A stretch of 9,072 nucleotides of DNA, from NCBI GenBank assembly GCA_030636245.1, contig DAOVXI010000054.1, positions 1-9,072 on the forward strand, given 5' to 3'. The DNA is from Deltaproteobacteria bacterium (GTDB taxonomy: Bacteria; Desulfobacterota; GWC2-55-46; DRQE01). A model generated the notes under the pieces. The model did not search any database. It saw only the letters and a list, made by a program, of their open reading frames with translations, and was not told the DNA's origin. A program made the position numbers and the translations under genes. Position 1 is the first letter of the stretch; every line of letters begins with the position of its first letter. This document shows positions 1-5,367 of the stretch, one piece after another.

Positions 1-1403
1 ATTTTTACGGCGTGATCCTTGCAGGCGGGGTAGGTAGTCGCTTCTGGCCCTTATCAAGAGAGTCCGCGCCCAAGCAGGTGCTGAAGGTTGCGGGAGAGGA
101 GAGTCTTCTGCTCCAAACAATAGAGCGTCTGAAACCTCTTATCCCTCCTTCAAGAATTTATATCGTGACGAGTGCGGCCCAGGCAGAGATCATAAAGCAT
201 CATCTTGATGCCTCCGGTCTTAAAGAACTTCCCTCCGTTATAGCGGAGCCGGAGGGCCGGAACACAGCCCCCGCGATAGGACTTGCGGCGGCAGAGCTTT
301 TAAAGAAAGATAAGGACGCAGTGATGGCGGTGCTTCCCTCTGATAATATAATAGGTGATGTTAAGCGCTTCAGAGAAACCCTTGCGGCGGCCCATGAACT
401 TGCGACAAACGACAACCTTGTGACCTTTGGGGTAAAACCAAGCAGGCCTGAGACCGGTTTTGGTTATATAAAGGTTACGGGCAGGGTAAAGAAAGTTAAT
501 GAGCTAAAGAGCTGGAAGGTTGGTCGCTTTGTCGAAAAGCCGGTGCTGAGTAAAGCAAAGTTATATTTAAAGGATAAGGCATACTACTGGAATAGCGGTA
601 TCTTCGTTTGGCGCGTGGAGAAGTTGTTAAGTGAGATGGGAAAGCATCTGCCGGGTGTTGCCGTGCCGCTTGGAAGATACTTGGATGGAGCAGAGCTTAA
701 GAAGATATACAAAACGATCGAATCCATATCAATAGACCACGGTGTGCTTGAACGTTCAAAAGACGTTATGGTCATTGAGGCGGATTATCCCTGGTCGGAC
801 ATGGGGGCATGGAGCTCTCTTAAGGATGTCTTTAAACCCGACAAGAACGGCAATATTATAAAGGGCAGGGTTGTTGATATTGACAGCAAGGGTTCATACC
901 TTATCGGTTCTGACAGGGTCCTTGCGACCATAGGTCTTAATGACCTAGTTGTGGTGGATACGCCGGACGCTACACTTGTTTGCTCCAAGGAGAGGGCGCA
1001 GGAGGTAAAGGAAGTTGTAAATGTGCTAAAGAAAAAAGGATATGAAGAGCACGCAACCCATGTCACCATAGACAGGCCCTGGGGAAGCTATACTGTTCTG
1101 GAGAAAGGTTCCAGCTATAAGATAAAGAGGATCAATGTTTTGCCGGGAAAGAGGCTCAGCCTTCAGTCTCATAAGAAAAGAAGTGAGCACTGGGTCGTGG
1201 TTAGCGGTACGGCAGAGGTGGTCACCGGAAAAAAGAAGTTCAGGATCAAGAAGAATGAGAGCACATACATACCGAAACATGTAAAGCACAGGCTTTGTAA
1301 TCCGTCGAAGAAAGTTCTGCTTGAGATAATAGAGGTACAGAATGGAAGTTACGTTGAAGAGGATGACATAGTCAGGTACGATGATGATTACTCAAGGTGT
1401 TAG
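1..1403 (+). CDS. manC: Mannose-1-phosphate guanylyltransferase / mannose-6-phosphate isomerase (type II), 5'-truncated
   Basis: This bifunctional cytoplasmic enzyme makes GDP-mannose for surface polysaccharide: an N-terminal GTP:mannose-1-phosphate guanylyltransferase and a C-terminal cupin phosphomannose isomerase. The nucleotidyltransferase signature LAGGVGSRFWPLSRE is at the very start and is followed by APKQ. FVEKP lies near residue 174 (counted from the GTG at 12), and the type II isomerase motif QSHKKRSEHWVVVSG is near residue 390, preceded by RPWGSY. The reading frame is open to the window edge (F-Y-G before the GTG at 12). Family members normally have a few residues before VILAGG, so the real start is almost certainly just upstream of the window and the GTG at 12 is internal. 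Otherwise the length (about 465 aa seen) matches the family. The stop codon touches the ATG of acpS, so the two are probably co-transcribed. Confidence in family is very high; the biological polysaccharide is not visible here. Confidence 0.95.
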   Translation, partial: FYGVILAGGVGSRFWPLSRESAPKQVLKVAGEESLLLQTIERLKPLIPPSRIYIVTSAAQAEIIKHHLDASGLKELPSVIAEPEGRNTAPAIGLAAAELLKKDKDAVMAVLPSDNIIGDVKRFRETLAAAHELATNDNLVTFGVKPSRPETGFGYIKVTGRVKKVNELKSWKVGRFVEKPVLSKAKLYLKDKAYYWNSGIFVWRVEKLLSEMGKHLPGVAVPLGRYLDGAELKKIYKTIESISIDHGVLERSKDVMVIEADYPWSDMGAWSSLKDVFKPDKNGNIIKGRVVDIDSKGSYLIGSDRVLATIGLNDLVVVDTPDATLVCSKERAQEVKEVVNVLKKKGYEEHATHVTIDRPWGSYTVLEKGSSYKIKRINVLPGKRLSLQSHKKRSEHWVVVSGTAEVVTGKKKFRIKKNESTYIPKHVKHRLCNPSKKVLLEIIEVQNGSYVEEDDIVRYDDDYSRC

Positions 1404-1772
1404 ATGGGCACTAAGATGGTAAGCGCAACGGACCTTATACGTGTTGATCGTGTGGCGAAGGCCGCAAAACGCAGAAGGTTTCTCCATCGTGTTTTTACAG
1501 GTGAAGAGCTTGTGTATGCTTTTGCCAGAAAAGAACCAACCAAGCACCTTGCCGGACGTTTTGCCGCAAAGGAAGCCTGCATGAAGGCTCTTGGCACAGG
1601 CTGGTCTCAAGGTATAAAGTGGCAGGACATAGAGGTAAGGAACGCTCCGGGCGGCAGGCCCATTGTACTTTTTCGCGATAAGGCAAAGGAGTTACTCTCC
1701 GGGAGAGATGTAAATATAAGTATCGCTTACGGCGGAGGCTTTGCCGTTGCAACGGCTGTGATATTTTCCTAG
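1404..1772 (+). CDS. acpS: Holo-[acyl-carrier-protein] synthase (AcpS-type 4'-phosphopantetheinyl transferase)
   Basis: AcpS transfers 4'-phosphopantetheine from CoA to apo-ACP, needed for fatty acid synthesis. The 122-aa length is normal. The N-terminal motif ATDLIRVDRV carries the Mg-binding Asp (D10), and the family hallmark RFAAKEACMKALGTG (residues 52-66) carries the second metal ligand, E57. IKWQDIEV and GRP follow as usual. The C-terminal motif, typically SxSH..xYAxA, reads SIAYGGGFAVATAV, so the usual Ser-His pair is Ala-Tyr, a departure worth noting. The ATG at 1404 abuts the manC stop, with AAGGTG about 3-4 bases upstream. A second ATG at 1416 would give an N-terminus closer to the family (M-V-S-A-T-D) but lacks its own good ribosome site. 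It converges with sixA, only 10 bp away, with no terminator in the gap. Confidence 0.88.
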   Translation: MGTKMVSATDLIRVDRVAKAAKRRRFLHRVFTGEELVYAFARKEPTKHLAGRFAAKEACMKALGTGWSQGIKWQDIEVRNAPGGRPIVLFRDKAKELLSGRDVNISIAYGGGFAVATAVIFS

Positions 1773-1782
1773 AGTAAGCAGG

Positions 1783-2238
1783 CTAAGAAGGCCTTAAGAC
1801 CCAGCAAAGCTCAAAACTTTTTCCACCACCTTCGAGGCACGCAACCGTTGCGGTCGAGAACTCTACACTTCTACCACCACTACTTTTACTCAAAAGAGCT
1901 CCTGCGATGATACCCATATAGGGCATGTGACCAACAAGCATTATATCTTTTTCGGTTTTATCTATCCTCTCGATCCATATATGCGGGTCGTCATCCGGCA
2001 AAAGAGCGTCCCTCTCTTCCGGGGTAACACCCGGCGCACATACATCCGCCATAATGCCTGCCGTTTGAACGGCTCTTTTTTTTGAGCTGTGATAGATAGC
2101 GAGCGGAGGCGAGCTTATCTTGTTCTTAAGTTCTTCGGCTACGAGCCGCACCTCCATTGAGCCGGTTGGGCTTAAGCCTCTCTCCGGGTCGATGTTCGAA
2201 GGCAGTGCTTCTCCGTGACGCACAAGATAAACTTTCAT
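1783..2238 (-). CDS. sixA: SixA-type phosphohistidine phosphatase (histidine phosphatase superfamily)
   Basis: A 151-aa protein of the histidine phosphatase (RHG) superfamily, with the compact SixA architecture: MKVYLVRHGEA at the N-terminus (catalytic H8 in R7-H8-G9), RGLSPTG at 20-26, the SSKKRAVQT phosphate-pocket arginine (R55), and the second catalytic histidine H104 in LVGHMPYMG. SixA of E. coli dephosphorylates phosphohistidine proteins (ArcB HPt, or NPr of the nitrogen PTS). Which partner is used here is unknown, and no such partner is in the window. It is the last gene of the rpe-udp-sixA run; its start follows the udp stop by 12 bp. A consensus AAGGAG (complement of 2245-2250), six bases from the ATG, supports the start. 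It ends 10 bp from the convergent acpS stop. Confidence 0.85.
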   Translation of the reverse strand: MKVYLVRHGEALPSNIDPERGLSPTGSMEVRLVAEELKNKISSPPLAIYHSSKKRAVQTAGIMADVCAPGVTPEERDALLPDDDPHIWIERIDKTEKDIMLVGHMPYMGIIAGALLSKSSGGRSVEFSTATVACLEGGGKSFELCWVLRPS

Positions 2239-2250
2239 GGTAGACTCCTT

Positions 2251-3015
2251 CTATAAAAATTCAAGCGCCGCCACCGCGGCACGTATTGCGTTCTTTTCAC
2301 CAAGCTTAAGGTTCGCCTCGGTAACTTTTCCGACAGAGCCTTTGTTTACAACACCTGTTATGCACCCGCCCTTAAGGCCCATCGAAGATGTCATTGTAAG
2401 TACTATTGAGCTTTCCATTTCATAGTTAAGCACGCCAAGCGCTTTCCATTCCTTTGTGGAGCCTCGAAGATCTCTTATGGTGTATTTTCTATAGCTGTCG
2501 TTTCGTTCCTCACCCTGAAAGAAGGTATCTGTCGAGGCGGTAACTCCTGTGTGGTAATTTACGCGCGACCTCTTGGCACCGCTTACCAGCGCGTTCGTTA
2601 CACTAAGGTCACTTACGGCCGGATATTCTATGGGTGCGTATTGCCGAGAGGCTCCGTCAAGACGGACCGAAGCGGTTGTTATTATAACGTCTCCCATCTT
2701 GATGTTACTTTGTATAGAGCCTGTTGTACCGAGACGTATGAATGTTTCAATGCCAAGCTGTGCGAGCTCTTCTATGGCAATTGAGGTTGATGGTGAGCCG
2801 ATGCCTGTTGAGCAAATGACTACCCGCGTATTTTTCATTGGAGCTAAAAAAGAACGGAACTCTCTTTTCCAGGCAAGTTCCGTTGGTTTTGTTTTATATT
2901 TTTTTGATATTTCAATCGCTATGGCAGGGACTCTGAATGGGTCGCCGGGCATAATGGCAATGCGCGCCTCTTTAATGTCGCTCTTCTTTAGGTCAAGGTG
3001 GTAGGCTTTACTCAT
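2251..3015 (-). CDS. udp: Uridine phosphorylase-type nucleoside phosphorylase
   Basis: A 254-aa nucleoside phosphorylase of the NP-I family, colinear with E. coli Udp along its whole length. It shows GDPFRV (24-29, phosphate loop), CSTGIGSPSTSIAIEELAQLG (69-88), the phosphate-binding R94 in RLGTTGSIQ, TTASVRLDGAS (113-123), GVTASTDTF (157-165) and the ribose-binding NYEMESS (197-203). The reaction is phosphorolysis of uridine (or a related nucleoside) to base plus ribose-1-phosphate for salvage. From memory of the E. coli enzyme, the uracil-reading Gln166 and Arg223 align here with E169 and K225, while Arg168 is kept (R171), so the preferred base may differ. The start lies 4 bp after the rpe stop and has only a weak ribosome site, suggesting translational coupling. 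Confidence 0.9.
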   Translation of the reverse strand: MSKAYHLDLKKSDIKEARIAIMPGDPFRVPAIAIEISKKYKTKPTELAWKREFRSFLAPMKNTRVVICSTGIGSPSTSIAIEELAQLGIETFIRLGTTGSIQSNIKMGDVIITTASVRLDGASRQYAPIEYPAVSDLSVTNALVSGAKRSRVNYHTGVTASTDTFFQGEERNDSYRKYTIRDLRGSTKEWKALGVLNYEMESSIVLTMTSSMGLKGGCITGVVNKGSVGKVTEANLKLGEKNAIRAAVAALEFL

Positions 3016-3019
3016 CTTA

Positions 3020-3673
3020 TTACGCTATTTCGGCCTTCATAGCCGAGATGGTCTTTGCGTAGTCGTCGCTTCCGAAAACAGCGCTTCCCGCAACGAACAC
3101 ATCCGCGCCGGCATCACTTGCGGCTTTGATGTTACCTACTTTTATTCCGCCGTCCACTTCAAGCTCCGCCCTTGAGAGCGAAGAATCGATCATCTTGCGT
3201 GCTTTTTTGATCTTCTTTAAGGCAGATGGTATAAAACTCTGACCGCTGAAGCCGGGGTTGACGCTCATGATAAGTACAAGGTCAAGCTCCTCTATAACAT
3301 CCTCTATCGTCTCGATCGGTGTCGAGGGGTTGAGCGACACCCCTGCTCTGACTCCGAGCTCTTTTATCTGCTGGATGAGTCGGTGCAGATGCTTTGTGCT
3401 CTCGGCATGGACCGTTATTATGTCGCTGCCTGCTTTGGCAAAGTCTTCTACATACTTCTCCGGATCCTCTATCATAAGATGTACATCAAGAGGCAGGGAT
3501 GTTGCACGCCTCACGGCGTCAACTATGAACGGGCCGATAGTAATGTTAGGTACGAAGTGACCGTCCATAACGTCTATGTGTACATAATCAGCCTTTGCAG
3601 ATTCAATTGCCTCAAGTTCGGCTGCAAGGGTTGTGAAGTCGGCTGAAAGGATGGAAGGGGATATTTTTTTCAT
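3020..3673 (-). CDS. rpe: Ribulose-phosphate 3-epimerase
   Basis: A cytoplasmic TIM-barrel enzyme interconverting ribulose-5-phosphate and xylulose-5-phosphate in the pentose phosphate pathway. All family marks are present at 217 aa: SPSILSADF at the N-terminus (S7), HIDVMDGHFVPNITIGP with metal ligands H32 and D34, LDVHLMI with H65, VNPGFSGQSF at 138-147, LEVDGGI with D174, and a C-terminal phosphate loop VAGSAVFG. The start is supported by GAGGT (complement of 3680-3684) six bases from the ATG. It heads the rpe-udp-sixA run. Epimerase and nucleoside phosphorylase both feed the pentose-phosphate pool, since ribose-1-phosphate from udp enters after mutation to ribose-5-phosphate. A possible promoter lies at 3702-3730. 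Confidence 0.97.
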   Translation of the reverse strand: MKKISPSILSADFTTLAAELEAIESAKADYVHIDVMDGHFVPNITIGPFIVDAVRRATSLPLDVHLMIEDPEKYVEDFAKAGSDIITVHAESTKHLHRLIQQIKELGVRAGVSLNPSTPIETIEDVIEELDLVLIMSVNPGFSGQSFIPSALKKIKKARKMIDSSLSRAELEVDGGIKVGNIKAASDAGADVFVAGSAVFGSDDYAKTISAMKAEIA

Positions 3674-3701
3674 TTTTTTACCTCGTAGTCTCGTTTAGGA
3701 A

Positions 3702-3730
3702 GTTGTACCAATATTGGAGAAAAGGTTCAA
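3702..3730 (-). promoter_or_regulatory. Possible sigma70-like promoter for rpe-udp-sixA
   Basis: On the minus strand TTGAAC (3730-3725) and TACAAC (3707-3702) are separated by exactly 17 bp. Each matches consensus at four of six positions. The predicted start near 3695 leaves a leader of about 20 bases with the rpe ribosome site. A perfect palindrome CCAATATTGG (3708-3717) fills the spacer next to the -10 and could be an operator. There is no clear terminator between the nitroreductase gene and rpe, so read-through is also possible. Confidence 0.4.
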
Positions 3731-3744
3731 GCCATTTATGTCTT

Positions 3745-4260
3745 TTACTTTAGTTCTGTTACCATTTCTTTTATGCTTTTTTTATCAGGCACCTCGGGGT
3801 TTTCATTGGGATATCCGAGTGCAAGCATAGCAACAGGTCTATGGTTGTCGGGCAAGTTAATAGCCTTTGACACCTCGTTTTCATCAAAGGCACCTATCCA
3901 CACGCTGCCCAGTTCCAGCGAATGTGCCATCAGCATGGCGTTCATAAATGAACAGGCAACATCCTGGACCGCGTAGAGCTCAGAGCCTCTCTGCCCGTAC
4001 TTATCTTTTATTGTCAGCTCCGCGCATCCAACGATACAAAGCGGAGCTTCCTCTATATAGTGTTGGCCACGTGTGGCTTTTGTAAGTTCCCTGCGCAGGA
4101 TGTTGTTAGTTACGAAGTAAAAGTGCCTGCTTTCCATGTTCCCCGCGCTGGGTGCCCAATTGAGAGCTTCTTTCATTGCGTCCAACTTTTCGATCTCAAT
4201 AGCTTTATTTTTATAGCTTCTAATAGAGCGACGTTTTTTTATAGTATCCATCAGATTCAT
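3745..4260 (-). CDS. Nitroreductase-family FMN-dependent oxidoreductase
   Basis: A 171-aa protein of the nitroreductase superfamily (FMN-binding, NAD(P)H-dependent, usually a homodimer). It has the N-terminal FMN phosphate-binding KKRRSIRSYKNKAI, the APSAGNMESRHFYFV segment, a central VQDVACSFMNAMLMAHSLELGSVWIG, and the C-terminal PVAMLALGYPNENPE. The substrate cannot be told from sequence; members reduce nitroaromatics, quinones, flavins or enones. I chose the ATG at 4260 (MNLMDTIKK) because AAGGA (complement of 4270-4274) sits nine bases upstream of it. An in-frame ATG at 4269 adds M-C-I but would be jammed against that ribosome site. The gene lies between trxA's terminator and rpe, so it needs its own promoter; I could not identify a convincing one in the roughly 130-bp leader. 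Confidence 0.85.
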   Translation of the reverse strand: MNLMDTIKKRRSIRSYKNKAIEIEKLDAMKEALNWAPSAGNMESRHFYFVTNNILRRELTKATRGQHYIEEAPLCIVGCAELTIKDKYGQRGSELYAVQDVACSFMNAMLMAHSLELGSVWIGAFDENEVSKAINLPDNHRPVAMLALGYPNENPEVPDKKSIKEMVTELK

Positions 4261-4279
4261 AATGCACATTCCTTGGCTA

Positions 4280-4291
4280 ATAACCGGTTAT
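4280..4291. promoter_or_regulatory. Perfect 12-bp palindrome upstream of the nitroreductase gene
   Basis: ATAACCGGTTAT is a perfect palindrome about 20 bp upstream of the nitroreductase start. Its position, just ahead of the ribosome site, fits a repressor operator, but no regulator is encoded nearby and no family consensus is recognised. Confidence 0.25.
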
Positions 4292-4350
4292 CTTGTCAGT
4301 CTGTTCGGAGTATTCTCATGATATCTTTTAGTGTAGCTTGTCGGAGAACC

Positions 4351-4367
4351 AGCATAGTGAGTATGCT
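4351..4367. repeat. Inverted repeat in nitroreductase leader
   Basis: AGCATA and TATGCT form a perfect 6-bp stem around the 5-base spacer GTGAG. No T-tract follows on either strand, so it is not a typical terminator. It may be a leader hairpin or an operator for the downstream minus-strand nitroreductase gene; the function is unassigned. Confidence 0.3.
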
Positions 4368-4389
4368 TAAGGTGTTTATATTATTTAAT

Positions 4390-4415
4390 AAAAAAAGGCG
4401 CCTTTTGGCGCCTTT
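4390..4415 (-). terminator. Rho-independent terminator of trxA
   Basis: A perfect 9-bp stem AAAGGCGCC / GGCGCCTTT (4394-4402 and 4407-4415) with a 4-base loop, followed on the minus strand by an uninterrupted T-run (complement of the A-run 4390-4396). It lies 27 bp after the trxA stop codon. It isolates trxA from the nitroreductase gene. Confidence 0.92.
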
Positions 4416-4441
4416 AGTATGAGTCTCATTGTCGAATGGAT

Positions 4442-4768
4442 TTAAAGACCTTTTTCGATAAGTCCTTTGATCTGATCTTTTGGCACGGCACCGACCACTT
4501 GGTCTACAACCTCTCCATCCTTAAATAGGATCAGGGTAGGAATTCCTCTTACTCCGTATTTGCCCGGTGTTGAGGGGTTGTCGTCCACATTCATTTTCGC
4601 AACGATCACCTGGCCGCTGAACTCTTTTGCAAGTTCCTCTACTATAGGTGCTATGGCCTTGCAGGGTGCGCACCAGGAGGCCCAGAAGTCCACAAGCGCC
4701 GGCTTGTCAGAGTTTAGTATAGCTGCTTCAAAGGTTGAATCCGATACATCTATAGTGTTGTCACCCAT
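4442..4768 (-). CDS. trxA: Thioredoxin
   Basis: A 108-aa classical thioredoxin, the cytoplasmic dithiol-disulphide reductant. The active site is WCAPC (C33, C36) within VDFWASWCAPCKAIAPI, the cis-proline is P77 in RGIPTLILF, and the C-terminal VVGAVPKDQI..LI helix is intact. The start at 4768 (MGDNTIDV) is decided by GGAGGA (complement of 4777-4782), eight bases upstream, and by the promoter at 4800-4828. A longer in-frame reading beginning at 4831 would start upstream of the predicted transcription start and adds a non-homologous stretch, so it is rejected. It is a single-gene transcript: strong promoter, leader of about 25 bases, strong terminator after the stop. Confidence 0.97.
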   Translation of the reverse strand: MGDNTIDVSDSTFEAAILNSDKPALVDFWASWCAPCKAIAPIVEELAKEFSGQVIVAKMNVDDNPSTPGKYGVRGIPTLILFKDGEVVDQVVGAVPKDQIKGLIEKGL

Positions 4769-4799
4769 TTTATAAATCCTCCATTTCGTTGTTAATTGA

Positions 4800-4828
4800 A
4801 CTATAGAACAAGGGCTGTAGATTGTCAA
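4800..4828 (-). promoter_or_regulatory. Sigma70-like promoter of trxA
   Basis: On the minus strand a perfect TTGACA (complement of 4823-4828) and TATAGT (complement of 4800-4805) are 17 bp apart. The predicted start near 4793 gives a short leader containing the trxA Shine-Dalgarno sequence. It is back to back with the promoter at 4857-4885; the two -35 boxes are 28 bp apart. Confidence 0.85.
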
Positions 4829-4856
4829 CAATAAGTTCCCTGGCAGCTGTTTTAGC

Positions 4857-4885
4857 TTGACAAAAACCGCAAACGATAAGATAAT
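4857..4885 (+). promoter_or_regulatory. Sigma70-like promoter of the small protein gene at 4894
   Basis: A perfect TTGACA (4857-4862), a 17-bp spacer and GATAAT (4880-4885). Transcription would begin at about 4891-4893, one to three bases before the ATG at 4894, so the transcript is predicted to be leaderless or nearly so. Confidence 0.75.
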
Positions 4886-4893
4886 TATAAGAT

Positions 4894-5199
4894 ATGAAGG
4901 ACGTTGAATTGCTTAAATCTCTCGAGGATGCCGCCGAGAAGCTTAATGTTACGGTAAGGTACGATGACCTTAAAAAAGGTGTTGTGAATACCGCTGGCGG
5001 TAGTTGTATATTAAAGGGCGATCATTATGTGCTTGTTCATAAGCATCTAAGTGACTCCGAAAAGGCCGATTTGCTGGCCGATGCCTTAAGCGAGATGGAG
5101 ATAGACAGCATTTATCTTGCTCCTGAGATCAGGCAGTTGCTTGAGAGAATAAGGGAAAAAACAAGGCAAAACGAGGAAAATAACGCTCTTTCAAATTAA
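4894..5199 (+). CDS. Small conserved-looking protein of unknown function (101 aa)
   Basis: I do not recognise a named family. The protein is soluble, with no signal peptide or membrane segment. An N-terminal helix-like part (MKDVELLKSLEDAAEKLNV) is followed by a strand-rich centre (VRYDDLKKG, GGSCILKGDHYVLVHKHL, with the only cysteine, C38, in GGSC), a helix (SDSEKADLLADALSEM), then IYLAPEIRQLLERI and a charged tail. The compact GGxCxLxGxxxVxVxKxLS...K..LLA.AL layout resembles small hypothetical proteins I recall from deltaproteobacteria-like genomes, but I can name no function. It has its own strong promoter, divergent from trxA, and no Shine-Dalgarno sequence before its ATG; the promoter position suggests leaderless translation. 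Codon use resembles the neighbours, so it looks native. Confidence 0.8.
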   Translation: MKDVELLKSLEDAAEKLNVTVRYDDLKKGVVNTAGGSCILKGDHYVLVHKHLSDSEKADLLADALSEMEIDSIYLAPEIRQLLERIREKTRQNEENNALSN

Positions 5200-5258
5200 C
5201 GTACCACGTTTAACCCCATTTTCGGCATGATATGCCAAGGCGCATCGAGCCGTATGCG

Positions 5259-5288
5259 TTGACTCAACAAAATCACGTGTGATATAAT
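5259..5288 (+). promoter_or_regulatory. Sigma70-like promoter of the TPR-lipoprotein operon
   Basis: TTGACT (5259-5264) and a perfect TATAAT (5283-5288) with an 18-bp spacer; the predicted start is near 5295, giving a leader of about 70 bases. An inverted repeat ATCAC-GT-GTGAT (5272-5283) overlaps the spacer and touches the -10, a position where a bound repressor would block RNA polymerase. Confidence 0.75.
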
Positions 5289-5367
5289 ATAAGTTCATAC
5301 TAAAGTAAGGAATTTTGCTTTGGTTATTTTTGCTATTTTTGTCCAAACGAAAGAACAAGGTACCTCA

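Noticed and set aside
2551..3004. Plus-strand open frames opposite udp
   Set aside because: They are out-of-frame shadows of the clear udp coding sequence, with no family features and no ribosome sites.
4769..4831. N-terminal extension of thioredoxin beginning at 4831
   Set aside because: The extension lies over the trxA promoter and upstream of its predicted start. The ribosome site GGAGGA fits only the ATG at 4768, and the extra residues have no thioredoxin likeness.
5224..5236. Terminator after the small protein gene (GGCAT/ATGCC)
   Set aside because: The stem is 5 bp and no T-run follows; the region reads directly into the next promoter.
5320..5367. TTG start at 5320 for the TPR protein
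   Set aside because: It would put 16 residues in front of a complete signal peptide; the ATG at 5368 has a well-spaced AAGG.
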